Assembly (NCBI RefSeq): GCF_900110575.1
Contig: NZ_FOEF01000011.1
Span: 124,001-188,000 of the forward strand
DNA from: Amycolatopsis saalfeldensis
GTDB taxonomy: Bacteria; Actinomycetota; Actinomycetes; Mycobacteriales; Pseudonocardiaceae
Length of the DNA: 64,000 bases
Direction of reading: 5' to 3'
The notes under the pieces were generated by a model, which was not told the DNA's origin, searched no databases, and saw nothing but the letters and a program-made list of their open reading frames with translations. Below, piece after piece: positions 53,995-62,220 of this stretch. Position 1 is the first letter of the stretch. Each line of letters begins with the position of its first letter. A program made the translations under genes and the position numbers.

Positions 53995-54621
53995 TCAGGC
54001 AAAAACCAGCGAGACGAGCTCATCCACGAACGGCAGCACCGTGTCCGCGCTGGCGCGCCGCGGCGAGTTGTGGAACAGCGCGACGCGGCCGTGCGCGCCG
54101 ACGAACGCGATCACTCCGGCGCGGTCGGCCGGCACCCGCAGCGGGTGCCCGGCGGCATCGCAGCGCGCGAACCCGGCGGAAAGCAGGTCGACGACCTCCA
54201 GCAGCGGGCGCCTCGGCCGCGCGTCGGGCCCGGGCTGGGTGGCGCCGTTCGCCGTCATCAGCCGGTAGTGGCCGGGGTTGTCCATGGCGAACTGGCAGTA
54301 GGCGTGGACCAAGGCGCGAACCCGGCCGACGGCGTCGGCCGGGTCCTCGCTCGCCTCGGCGGCCGCCATCGCGGCGCGCATCCGGGCGAACTCGTACTCC
54401 AGCAGTCCCTCGACCAGCGCGGAACGGTCGGTGAAGTGCTGGTAGATGCTCGCGGGGGCGATGCCGACGGCGCGCGCGACGCCGCGGATGGTCAGGCCGT
54501 CTTCGCCGCCGAGCTCGGAGAGCAGGCGGCTGGCCGCGTCGAGGATTTCCCCGCGCAGCCGGTCGCCCTCGCCCCACCGGTTGCGCGTGCGCGGGGCGCT
54601 GACCTCGACCTCTTCCGACAC
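53995..54621 (-). CDS. TetR-family regulator
   Basis: 208 residues. HTH about 22-70 (RGEILDAASRLLSELGGEDG, then RGVARAVGIAPASIYQHFTD), ligand domain of the WHG/TetR_C_13-like kind (AYCQFAMDNPGHYRLMTANG). It lies 150 bp upstream of the P450-ferredoxin operon on the same strand and is the best candidate for its control. No strong dyad was found between them. Confidence 0.9.
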   Translation of the reverse strand: MSEEVEVSAPRTRNRWGEGDRLRGEILDAASRLLSELGGEDGLTIRGVARAVGIAPASIYQHFTDRSALVEGLLEYEFARMRAAMAAAEASEDPADAVGRVRALVHAYCQFAMDNPGHYRLMTANGATQPGPDARPRRPLLEVVDLLSAGFARCDAAGHPLRVPADRAGVIAFVGAHGRVALFHNSPRRASADTVLPFVDELVSLVFA

Positions 54622-54684
54622 GCCCCCATTCTTACCGCTTGCCCGGCCACGGCGCGGGCCAGGCCCGCCGGGTGCGGCGAACCG

Positions 54685-55389
54685 TTACGACACCAGCTGC
54701 GGGTACTGCCCGGCGATGCCGCCCGACAGCCCGGCGCGCACGCGTCGGCTGACCTCGTCGGCGACGACCTCGAACTCGCCCTTCTCGACGGCGTCCAGTG
54801 CCTGGGCGGCGACCTCGGCCGGATCGGCCTTCGGGCCGTCGACGTGGGCGGCCATGTCGGTGTCCATGTAGCCGACGTGCAGGGCCGTCACCTGGGTGCC
54901 CTGGTCCTTGAGCTCGATGCGCAGGCCGTTGGTGAGCTGGAGCCCCGCGGCCTTCGCGGCGGAGTACGCGGCCACGTGCGGCGCGGTGAACCACGAAAGG
55001 ACCGACAGCACGTTCAGGATCGCGCCGCCGCCGTTGCGCTCGAGCACCGGCGCGAACTCGCGCGCCATCACCAGCGTGCCGAAGTAGTGGGTGTCCATCT
55101 CGAGGCGGGCGTCCTCGATCGAACCGCCGAGGAACGAAGCGCCGGTGGACGAGCCCGCGTTGTTGACCAGCAGCGTCACGTCGCCGGCCAGCTCGGCCGC
55201 GGCGCGCACCGACGCCGGGTCGGTGATGTCGAGCTTGATCGGCACGACGCCCGGCAGGTCGATGGACTCCACGTTGCGCGCGGCGGCGTACACCTTCGCG
55301 GCGCCCCGTTCCAGCAGCTGCGCGGCGAACCGGCGGCCCAGACCGCGATTGGCTCCGGTGACCAGCGCGACCGATCCCTTGATCTGCAT
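54685..55389 (-). CDS. Short-chain dehydrogenase/reductase
   Basis: 234 residues. SDR motifs: TGANRGLG (about 11-18), LLVNNAGSS, catalytic Ser in LNVLSVLSW and YSAAK. C-terminal part lacks the usual GG-V/I-DGG end and is shorter, as in SDRs paired with HxlR regulators. Divergent from hxlR at 55486 with inverted repeats between them, so probably controlled by it. Substrate unknown. Confidence 0.92.
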   Translation of the reverse strand: MQIKGSVALVTGANRGLGRRFAAQLLERGAAKVYAAARNVESIDLPGVVPIKLDITDPASVRAAAELAGDVTLLVNNAGSSTGASFLGGSIEDARLEMDTHYFGTLVMAREFAPVLERNGGGAILNVLSVLSWFTAPHVAAYSAAKAAGLQLTNGLRIELKDQGTQVTALHVGYMDTDMAAHVDGPKADPAEVAAQALDAVEKGEFEVVADEVSRRVRAGLSGGIAGQYPQLVS

Positions 55390-55412
55390 GATGAACTCCT
55401 CTGACTTTCGAA

Positions 55413-55455
55413 TAGCAAGCTAGCCAACGCCGACGGTACGACGTAAGCTTGCTTA
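55413..55455. promoter_or_regulatory. HxlR operator candidates
   Basis: TAGC-AA-GCTA (55413-55422) and TAAGC-TT-GCTTA (55444-55455) are two similar dyads, 32 bp apart, in the 96-bp divergent region between the SDR and hxlR genes. Shared AAGC/GCTT half-sites point to one regulator, most simply HxlR itself. Confidence 0.5.
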
Positions 55456-55485
55456 AAGCAAGGCAGCTGGCGGAAGGAGAATCCG

Positions 55486-55977
55486 ATGGGTCGTCGAAGC
55501 GACTGGACCGGCACGTCCTGCCCCACCGCCCGCGGCGCCGACGTGCTCGGCGAGCCGTGGACGCTCCTGCTCCTGCGCGACGCGCACGCGGGCGTCACGC
55601 GATTCGAGCAGTTCCGCGAGCATCTGGGGATCGCGGACAACGTGCTCTCCGCACGGCTGGCCCGGATGGTCGAAACCGGCCTGTTCACCCGCGTGCCGTA
55701 CCGCGACGGCGGCCGGACCCGCGCCGAATACCGGCTCACCCCGGCCGGCGCCGACACCCTGCCGATCCTGCACGCGATCGCAGCGTGGGGCGACGCGCAC
55801 ACCTCGTCGCCCGCCGCCTCGGAGCCGATGCGGCTGGTGCACACGGCGTGCGGGCACTCGACGCGCCCCGGCGAGTCCTGCGACCACTGCGGCGCCGAGA
55901 TCGAGCGGTCCGGCCTGCGCCTGGTCGAGTCCTGGCTGCACCACTTCGACCTGCCGCTGGCCGAGCCCGTCGGCTGA
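55486..55977 (+). CDS. HxlR-family transcriptional regulator
   Basis: 163 residues preceded by GGAAGGAGAA. HxlR winged helix: CPTARGADVLGEPWTLLLLR, RFEQFREHLGIADNVLSARL, RTRAEYRLTPAGADTL. A C-terminal extension has the zinc-ribbon-like pattern CGHSTRPGESCDHCGAEI (four Cys or His), which occurs in a subset of these regulators. The single N-terminal Cys13 is the usual redox or aldehyde-sensing residue. Probably controls the divergent SDR gene. Confidence 0.93.
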   Translation: MGRRSDWTGTSCPTARGADVLGEPWTLLLLRDAHAGVTRFEQFREHLGIADNVLSARLARMVETGLFTRVPYRDGGRTRAEYRLTPAGADTLPILHAIAAWGDAHTSSPAASEPMRLVHTACGHSTRPGESCDHCGAEIERSGLRLVESWLHHFDLPLAEPVG

Positions 55978-56076
55978 TCCAGGCACGAGTGAGCATGTCA
56001 ACCCGGGGAAGGTGTTGGTAAATCACCAGTTGCCGGACGGTACGAAAGTCGGGTCACAAAAGGGCGGAAACTGCCT

Positions 56077-56109
56077 AGATTTGCCACAGCGCGCGCAAAT
56101 CAGGCAAAT
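56077..56109. promoter_or_regulatory. Inverted repeat upstream of snapalysin
   Basis: AGATTTGCC (56077-56085) and GGCAAATCT (56101-56109) form a 9+9-bp repeat with a 15-bp spacer, ending 27 bp before the start codon. In Streptomyces snpA is activated by a divergent LysR gene; none is adjacent here, so a distant regulator would have to bind. Confidence 0.5.
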
Positions 56110-56136
56110 CTCCCACATCCCCTGAGGAGCTTTCCG

Positions 56137-56721
56137 ATGTCGAGGAAGTTTCTGCTGTCCGGCGCGATCGCACTGGCCTTCGCCGCCACCCCGCTGATCT
56201 CCGGCACGGCCACCGCCGCACCGGCCACGGGCCAGCAGGCCGCCGCGGTCACCACGGTGTACTACAGCACCTCCGGTGCCCCGACCTTCCGCTCCGCCAT
56301 CAACGCGGGCGCGGCCAACTGGAACAACTCCGTGACGAACGTGAAGCTGGTCGAGCGGTCTTCGGGCGCGTCGCTGCGCTACACCGAGGGCAACGACCCG
56401 CGGGGCTCCTACGCCCAGACCGACGGCCACGGCAGCGGCACCATCTTCATCGACTACGCCCAGGCGCAGCAGTACGACAACACCCGCATCACCGCGCACG
56501 AGACCGGCCACGTGCTCGGGCTGCCCGACCACTACTCGGGCCCGTGCTCGGAGCTGATGTCGGGCGGCGGCCCCGGCCCGTCCTGCACCAACGCGCTGCC
56601 GAACTCGCAGGAGCGCTCACGCGTGAACTCCCTGTGGGCCAACGGTTTGCGCGTCAACACGGCGGCGCCGCAGCAGCGCATCTACGAGGAGCTGCCGGTA
56701 CTGGCCCACCGAACACGATGA
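56137..56721 (+). CDS. snpA: Snapalysin-type secreted zinc metalloprotease
   Basis: 194 residues after CTGAGGAGC. Signal peptide about 1-28 (SRKFLLSGAIALAFAATPLI, cleavage near TAA-APA), short pro-part, then the M7 protease domain. The zinc motif ITAHETGHVLGLPDHYSG is HExxHxxGxxD, with Asp as third metal ligand. A Cys pair (PCSELMSG and SCTN) is conserved in snapalysins. Extracellular small neutral protease. Followed by a strong terminator. Confidence 0.94.
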   Translation: MSRKFLLSGAIALAFAATPLISGTATAAPATGQQAAAVTTVYYSTSGAPTFRSAINAGAANWNNSVTNVKLVERSSGASLRYTEGNDPRGSYAQTDGHGSGTIFIDYAQAQQYDNTRITAHETGHVLGLPDHYSGPCSELMSGGGPGPSCTNALPNSQERSRVNSLWANGLRVNTAAPQQRIYEELPVLAHRTR

Positions 56722-56727
56722 CGTGAA

Positions 56728-56757
56728 GCGGGGCCGGCTCGCTAGAGCCGGCCCCGC
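56728..56757. terminator. Bidirectional terminator after snapalysin
   Basis: GCGGGGCCGGCTC (56728-56740) and GAGCCGGCCCCGC (56745-56757) form a perfect 13-bp stem with a GCTA loop, followed by CTTTT on the forward strand: an intrinsic terminator for snpA that can also serve the convergent alpha-galactosidase. Confidence 0.92.
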
Positions 56758-56769
56758 CTTTTCGACGCG

Positions 56770-58818
56770 CTACACCGTGATCTGGTCGACGTCGAACGAG
56801 CTTTCGCTGGGGTTGCCGAAGATGACCTGGTTGTTGCCGGCCATCAGGTACACCGGCACCGTGATGGTCCGGGCGGTGCTCCAGTCGCTGTCGTTCGTGC
56901 CGGGCACCGGCAGCTTGAACGAGCTGCCGTTCACCGTGACCACGGCCGAGCGGCTGGTGTCGCCGTCGACGTAGCCCAGCCGTACCAGGTAGGTGCCTTC
57001 CTTGTCCGCCTTGATGTTGTTCACCGTCAGCAGTCCGCTGCCGCCGATGTTTCCGACCTTCTTGCCGCCGGAGCAGGTGCAGTCGGAGACGTTCGCGCCA
57101 CCGCCAGGGCTGCCCGCTTCCGCCTCGTAGACCACCGGCCCGCCCGCCGCCGGCGTCACGTACGACACCGCTGCGCTCGGCGCCGAGCCGCGGCCGAACC
57201 GGTCACGGGCCACCACCGTGAAGCCGTACGAGGTCGACGGTTTGAGGCCGTTCACCGTGACGCTCGTGCCGGCGGTCGAGGCGACCTTCCGGCCGCCGGA
57301 GAACACGTCGTAACCCGTGGCCCGGCTCCCCGAACCGTCCCAGTCCAGCGAGATGCTGGACGGCGTCGAAGCGGTGCCGTGGACGACGCCGGGCGCCGGG
57401 ATCTGCGTCGGGTTCACCGGTGTGAGACGCAGCAGCTTCGAGCCGTGCACCGGCAGGGTGGCGCTGAAGGAACCGTTCTGCGGCCCCAATTCCTGGTGGC
57501 TCCACAGGTCACGCGCCCTCGCCGTGCCGGTGAGCCCGAAGTCGCCGAAGTCCGCGGTCACCTTCGCCGGCGCCGAACCGAGGTTGAACAGCGCCACGGT
57601 GTAGCTGCCGTCGGCGTTGCGGGCGTACCAGACCTGCTGGTCGCTCGTCTGGCTCACCGGCTTGGCCGGCACCCCGGCCTGGTCGACGGCGATGACCTCG
57701 TCGTTGGTGAGCAGTTTGACGCCGTAGTCGTCGAGCCGGGTCAGGTCGTCACCCAGGTACAGCGGCGCGGATTCGATGGCCCACAACGTCATGTAGCTCT
57801 GGCGCTCGGCCTCGGTGATGCCGTCCATCTTGCCGCTGCCGACGTCGAGGGAGTCGAGGTTGTTCCAGTTGCCGGGGCCGGCGTCGGGTATGTACTGGAC
57901 GACGTCGTTCCACCGGCCCTTCACCGAGTTGTTCCAGGTGACCAGGGTGTCGCAGTAGCACTCGACGTCGGTGTCGATGCGCCAGCCGTCGGCGTTCGGC
58001 TTCCACACGTCCATCCGCTGGTGGCTCAGCGACCAGGACAGGATGAACTCGATCGGCCGTCCGGTCTTCTTCAGCGCCGCGGACCACGCTTGCACGTCCG
58101 CGGTGTTGTCGTACTGCGCGCCGCCGCGGAACGAGCCGGGGCCGACGCCGTCCAGCTTCAGGAAGTCCACGCCCCAGCTCGCGAGCAGGTCCGCCTCGGA
58201 CTGGATGTAGGCCTGGGCGCACGGGGTGGCGAAGTTGATCTGGTACGACTGGTCGTCCCAGCCGCTGGTCTGGCGCAGGTCGGGGTAGACGAGGTCGCGG
58301 GTGTGGCAGGCGGTGGTGCCGAAGATCGGGGAGTTGCCGCCGTTATAGGCCTTGATGTCGAGGCCGACCGCGAGGTACGAGCCGAGTTTCAGGCCCTTCC
58401 CGTGCACGTAGTCGGCGATGTACTTCATGCCGTGCGGGAACTTCGCGGCGTCGACGACCGGGCGGGCGTACTGGTCGAAGGAGCCGAGCCAGCCCGCGTC
58501 GAGGTTCACGTGGTCGTAGCCGTGCTGCTTGAACTTCGCGGCCAGGATGTCGGCCTGCTGCACCACGTTCTTCTCGGTCAGCCACGCTTCCCCGGACGGG
58601 CTGACGTCCGGGTGCTTGGTGGACTCGAGACTCCAGCTGCTCCAACCCATGTACGGCTTCTGGGCCGGCTGCGCCGGGGCGGCCGGGACTGGGGCGGGGT
58701 CCGCCGAGGCGGCCGGGACCTGGCTCGCGGACAGCATCACCGGCAGCATCAGCGCCGAGGCGGCGAGGACGCCGAACGTCCGCCTCCCGGCTCTGCCCGA
58801 TCTTGGCCTGGTCACCAT
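56770..58818 (-). CDS. Secreted GH27 alpha-galactosidase with FnIII and CBM35-like domains
   Basis: 682 residues from ATG 58818 after AAAGGAG. Twin-Arg-rich N-terminus (SGRAGRRTFGVLAAS), cleavage near ASA-DPA (about 43). The catalytic barrel (about 55-370) begins PYMGWSSWS; the nucleophile Asp is in VDFLKLDGVG and the acid-base in WRIDTDVEC. Then a beta domain (about 370-450), a fibronectin-III domain (about 460-550) and a C-terminal carbohydrate module (about 555-682: VVYEAEAGSPGGGANVSDCT). Releases alpha-linked galactose or related sugars outside the cell. Confidence 0.92.
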   Translation of the reverse strand: MVTRPRSGRAGRRTFGVLAASALMLPVMLSASQVPAASADPAPVPAAPAQPAQKPYMGWSSWSLESTKHPDVSPSGEAWLTEKNVVQQADILAAKFKQHGYDHVNLDAGWLGSFDQYARPVVDAAKFPHGMKYIADYVHGKGLKLGSYLAVGLDIKAYNGGNSPIFGTTACHTRDLVYPDLRQTSGWDDQSYQINFATPCAQAYIQSEADLLASWGVDFLKLDGVGPGSFRGGAQYDNTADVQAWSAALKKTGRPIEFILSWSLSHQRMDVWKPNADGWRIDTDVECYCDTLVTWNNSVKGRWNDVVQYIPDAGPGNWNNLDSLDVGSGKMDGITEAERQSYMTLWAIESAPLYLGDDLTRLDDYGVKLLTNDEVIAVDQAGVPAKPVSQTSDQQVWYARNADGSYTVALFNLGSAPAKVTADFGDFGLTGTARARDLWSHQELGPQNGSFSATLPVHGSKLLRLTPVNPTQIPAPGVVHGTASTPSSISLDWDGSGSRATGYDVFSGGRKVASTAGTSVTVNGLKPSTSYGFTVVARDRFGRGSAPSAAVSYVTPAAGGPVVYEAEAGSPGGGANVSDCTCSGGKKVGNIGGSGLLTVNNIKADKEGTYLVRLGYVDGDTSRSAVVTVNGSSFKLPVPGTNDSDWSTARTITVPVYLMAGNNQVIFGNPSESSFDVDQITV

Positions 58819-59148
58819 GGCCGCTCCTTTGCGCCTCGGACTACGTCGTGCACAAAGATCCGATGAATCGCCCGCCGAGTCCACCGGCCGCGAACACGGA
58901 CAGAATTATTTCCCGCGACCGACGGTGAGATGCCGAGGTGAAGCGGTATGCGCCGGCCGCGAAGGTAGTCACGATCGTTATCGGCCTCCGACGAATCCGA
59001 TCTCGTCGGCGGGTCCCGCCAACGTCGAGCCGGTGCTGGCCGATGCCGCGCGAAACGGGGCGGTCGCCGCGCTCGCGCGGGAAGGCGGGCTGCCCTCGAC
59101 GCTGGGGGCCGCCCCGAGTCAGTGGGCCAGGCTGTGTGGACCTGGGCA

Positions 59149-59473
59149 TGCCGACTCCGTTGGACAGCCTGTTCGACCTCGACCCGGAGTTCAAGCGCGA
59201 GTGCCGGTGGAGCGGCCCGCCGCGCTGCTCGCCGACCGGGCGGGCCCGGTGGTCCGCACCCGTGACGGGACCGGCGCCTGGTCCGGCGAAAGCCACCGGA
59301 TCGGGCTGACCGGCAGCATGCTGAGCGAGTTCGCCGATCCGCGGGCCGCGCCGGAGCTGCTGATGCTGCGTGAGCGGATCCGTTCGTGGCGCTGCTACGA
59401 CGCTGCAGACGATCCTCGATGTCGGTGGCCGGGCCGGCTGGACCGACCTTCCTGGCACTGGCCGAAACGCTGA
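59149..59473 (+). pseudogene. Remnant of an AAA-type (RecF/SMC-like) ATPase gene
   Basis: Two frames carry consecutive pieces of one protein. MPTPLDSLFDLDPEFKRE is in one frame to about 59203; then ERPAALLADRAGPVVRTRDG and LTGSMLSEFADPRAAPELLM, LRERIRSWRCYD run in another to 59473. This matches the middle of predicted AAA ATPases with the ALSELADP...LRxxLRxWRFYD pattern; both Walker regions are missing. A 5'- and 3'-truncated, frameshifted relic between the alpha-galactosidase and vanH. The rest of 58819-59543 shows no gene. Confidence 0.45.
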
Positions 59474-59478
59474 AGGAA

Positions 59479-59509
59479 CATATCGCGGGCGTATCGGAAA
59501 CTGGATACG
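59479..59509. promoter_or_regulatory. Candidate VanR operator upstream of vanH
   Basis: CATATC (59479-59484) and CGTATC (59490-59495) are direct repeats 11 bp apart, the spacing used by OmpR-type dimers. GATACG (59504-59509) is an inverted third half-site. The pair ends 49 bp before the vanH ATG. The same CATATC-N5-CATATC arrangement occurs before vanR (63976-63992). Repeats are seen; VanR binding is inferred. Confidence 0.55.
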
Positions 59510-59543
59510 CGCCGGCAACGTGAGGCTGCGTTGACTGCCGGGC

Positions 59544-60554
59544 ATGAGGTACAGCGAAGCGGTGCGAGCGGGGGCGTCCGCCGCGCGAGTGCCGGCGGCC
59601 GGGGTCACGGTGTACGGCTGCGAGGCGGACGAGGCCGCGTTGTTCCGGGAAGTGGCGGCACGCTGGGGGGTGCCGCTGGTGATCACGGCGGAGACGCTGG
59701 GGAAGGCCAACGTCGACCTGGTCGCCGGCAACCGATGCGTCAGCGTCGGGCATAAAACGCGGATCGCGAATTCCGCGCTGCTCGCACTCAGCCGGGCCGG
59801 CGTGCGGTACGTCTCGACGCGGAGTGTCGGCTACGACCACATCGACGGGGAATACGCGCGCAGCGTCGGCATATCCGTTGAAGGCGTCGCGTATTCCCCG
59901 GACAGCGTGGCCGATTACACGGTGCTGCTCATGTTGATGTCGGTGCGAAACACCAAAGCCACCCTCCGGCGCGCCGAACTGCACGACTACCGGCTGGCCG
60001 CGGCACGGGGGAAAGAACTGCGCGACCTGACCGTCGGGGTGATCGGGACGGGCCGGATCGGCGCGGCGGTGATCGACCGGCTGCGGGGGTTCGGGTGCGG
60101 CGTGCTGGCCTACGACCGGCGTCCGCGGAGTTCGGCCGACTACGTGCCACTCGACGAATTGTTGCAGTTGAGCGACATTGTCACGCTGCACACGCCGCTC
60201 GACGAGCGCACCCACCATCTGCTGGACCGGTCGCGCATCGCGCAGCTGAAGGACGGCGCGGTGGTCGTCAACACCGGGCGGGGCGCGCTGATCGAAACCG
60301 GGGCACTGCTCGCCGCGCTGGAAAGCGGCCGGCTGGGCGGCGCGGCGTTGGACGTCCTCGAAGGCGAGGAAGGCGACTTCTACGCCGATTGCCGGGGCAA
60401 GATCGGCAAAAACGAGACGCTGGCGCGATTGCAGCGAATGTCCAACGTGCTGATCAGCCCGCACACCGCCTATTACACGGACCACGCGCTGCGCGACATC
60501 GTCGAGAACAGCCTGATCAATTGCCTGAAATTCGAAAGCGGGGACAAGGCATGA
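59544..60554 (+). CDS. vanH: VanH, D-lactate dehydrogenase
   Basis: 336 residues. D-2-hydroxyacid dehydrogenase family: NAD motif LTVGVIGTGRIGAAVIDRLR, catalytic Arg in VNTGRGALIET, Glu in ALDVLEGEEG and His in LISPHTAYYTD. The N-terminus (VTVYGCEADEAALFREVAAR) and the start-to-end length match VanH. It reduces pyruvate to D-lactate for VanA. The first ~17 residues are longer than usual. Stop overlaps the vanA start (ATGA), so vanHAX is one translation-coupled operon. Confidence 0.96.
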   Translation: MRYSEAVRAGASAARVPAAGVTVYGCEADEAALFREVAARWGVPLVITAETLGKANVDLVAGNRCVSVGHKTRIANSALLALSRAGVRYVSTRSVGYDHIDGEYARSVGISVEGVAYSPDSVADYTVLLMLMSVRNTKATLRRAELHDYRLAAARGKELRDLTVGVIGTGRIGAAVIDRLRGFGCGVLAYDRRPRSSADYVPLDELLQLSDIVTLHTPLDERTHHLLDRSRIAQLKDGAVVVNTGRGALIETGALLAALESGRLGGAALDVLEGEEGDFYADCRGKIGKNETLARLQRMSNVLISPHTAYYTDHALRDIVENSLINCLKFESGDKA

Positions 60555-61591
60555 ACAAGGTGAAGATCGGAATCATCTTCGGGGGCACGTCCGAAGAACA
60601 CCCGGTGTCGGTCAAGTCCGCGCAGGAGGTGGCCAGGAATCTCGACGCCGGGAAGTACGAGCCGTTCTGGATCGGGATCACCCAGGACGGCGCTTGGCGG
60701 CTGTGCGCCGGCCCCGGCGAGGGCTGGGAAACGGGCGAGCACCGTCCCGTCACGTTGTCGCCGGATCGGAGCGCACCCGGGCTGCACGTGCTGGCGGAAG
60801 GCCGCCGCGAGGTGATCGAACTGGACGTCGTGCTGCCCGTTCTGCATGGCCGGCACGGAGAAGACGGTGCGATGCAGGGGTTGCTGGAGCTGTCCGGCCT
60901 CCCGTACGTCGGCTGCGACGTGCCCAGTTCCGCGCTGTGCATCGACAAATCCCTGGCCTACACCGTCGTCGCGAACGCGGGGATCGCGACGCCGGTCTGC
61001 CGGGTGGTCGCGGCGGACGAGACGCCGGACGCCGACCGCCTGGACTATCCCGTGTTCGTGAAGCCGGCCCGGTCGGGGTCCTCGTTCGGCGTCAGCAAGG
61101 TGTCCGGCGCCGAAGAGCTGGCGAGCGCGGTGGCAGCCGCGCGGAAGTACGACTCGAAGGTGCTGGTCGAAGACGCTGTTGTCGGCAGCGAGGTCGGGTG
61201 CGCGGTGCTGGGGAACGAGCTGGACCTGATCGTCGGCGAAGTGGACCAGATCACGCTTTCGCACGGGTTTTTCCGGATCCACCAGGAAATCGACCCGGAA
61301 AGCGGCTCCGAGAACTCGACGGTGACCGTGCCCGCCGCCATCCCGGCGGAGACGCGCGTGCGGGTGCAGGAGACGGCGAAGAAGATCTACCGCGCGCTGG
61401 GCTGCCGCGGGCTGGCCCGGGTGGACATGTTCCTGAAAGAAGACGGCACCGTGCTTCTCAACGAGGTCAACACTTTTCCCGGCCTGACCCGCTACAGCCG
61501 TTACCCGAGGATGATGGCGGCCGCCGGGTTCTCGTTCGCCGACGTGCTCGACCGGGCCGTGTCACTGGCGTTGACGGGGAAGGTCCAGTGA
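60551..61591 (+). CDS. vanA: VanA-type D-alanine--D-lactate ligase
   Basis: 346 residues. ATP-grasp ligase: FGGTSEEHPVSVKSAQEVA, VVLPVLHGRHGEDGAMQGL, KPARSGSSFGVSKV, and the omega-loop segment QITLSHGFFRIHQEI, whose His is the residue that favours lactate over alanine in VanA. NEVNTFPGLTRYSRYPRMM completes the active site. It makes D-Ala-D-Lac, which vancomycin-type drugs bind poorly. Coupled to vanH (ATGA) and vanX (GTGA). Confidence 0.97.
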   Translation: MNKVKIGIIFGGTSEEHPVSVKSAQEVARNLDAGKYEPFWIGITQDGAWRLCAGPGEGWETGEHRPVTLSPDRSAPGLHVLAEGRREVIELDVVLPVLHGRHGEDGAMQGLLELSGLPYVGCDVPSSALCIDKSLAYTVVANAGIATPVCRVVAADETPDADRLDYPVFVKPARSGSSFGVSKVSGAEELASAVAAARKYDSKVLVEDAVVGSEVGCAVLGNELDLIVGEVDQITLSHGFFRIHQEIDPESGSENSTVTVPAAIPAETRVRVQETAKKIYRALGCRGLARVDMFLKEDGTVLLNEVNTFPGLTRYSRYPRMMAAAGFSFADVLDRAVSLALTGKVQ

Positions 61592-62220
61592 AAACCGGCT
61601 TCCGCTTCGTCGACGAGGTGGCTCCCGGAATTCGCTGGGACGCCAAATACGCCACCTGGGACAATTTCACCGGCAAACCCGTGGACGGATACCTGGCCAA
61701 TCGCATCCTCGGCACAACGGCCTTGTGCGCGGCCTTGGAAAGCGCGCACGAGAAGGCCGCCTCGCTCGGCTTCGGCTTGCTCCTGTGGGACGGCTACCGG
61801 CCGCAACGCGCCGTGGACCGGTTCGTGCGCTGGTCGAAGGAACCCGAGGACGGCCGGACGAAACCGCGCCATTACCCCAACATCAACCGGGCCGACATGT
61901 TCGAGCTGGGCTACGTGGCGGTCAGGTCGGGGCACAGCCGGGGCAGCACGGTCGACCTGACGCTTTATCACCTGGGCTCCGGCGAGCTCGCGGCCATGGG
62001 CGGCGACCACGACCTGATGGATTCGGTCTCCCACCACGGCGCGCCGGGCCTCGCGGAGGCCGAAACCGGGAACCGGCACCACCTCCGGTCCATCATGGAG
62101 GCCTGCGGTTTCGCCGCGTACGAGAACGAGTGGTGGCATTACACGCTCGAGGACGAGCCGTACCCGGACACCTACTTCGACTTCCCCATCACCGTGGCCG
62201 GGCGGGCAGCTGCACCGTGA
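61588..62220 (+). CDS. vanX: VanX, D-Ala-D-Ala dipeptidase
   Basis: 210 residues, GTG overlapping the vanA stop. Zinc ligands fall at the enterococcal positions: His116 and Asp123 in GHSRGSTVDLTL, and His184 in NEWWHYTL, with catalytic Glu181. It hydrolyses D-Ala-D-Ala so that only D-Ala-D-Lac enters the wall. Cytoplasmic. No vanY or vanK is in the window. Its last 32 bp overlap the 3' end of convergent vanS. Confidence 0.97.
   Translation: MKTGFRFVDEVAPGIRWDAKYATWDNFTGKPVDGYLANRILGTTALCAALESAHEKAASLGFGLLLWDGYRPQRAVDRFVRWSKEPEDGRTKPRHYPNINRADMFELGYVAVRSGHSRGSTVDLTLYHLGSGELAAMGGDHDLMDSVSHHGAPGLAEAETGNRHHLRSIMEACGFAAYENEWWHYTLEDEPYPDTYFDFPITVAGRAAAP

Noticed and set aside
52633..55389. Secondary-metabolite gene cluster around the P450
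   Set aside because: Only a ferredoxin, TetR regulators and an SDR are nearby; no core biosynthetic enzyme is present.
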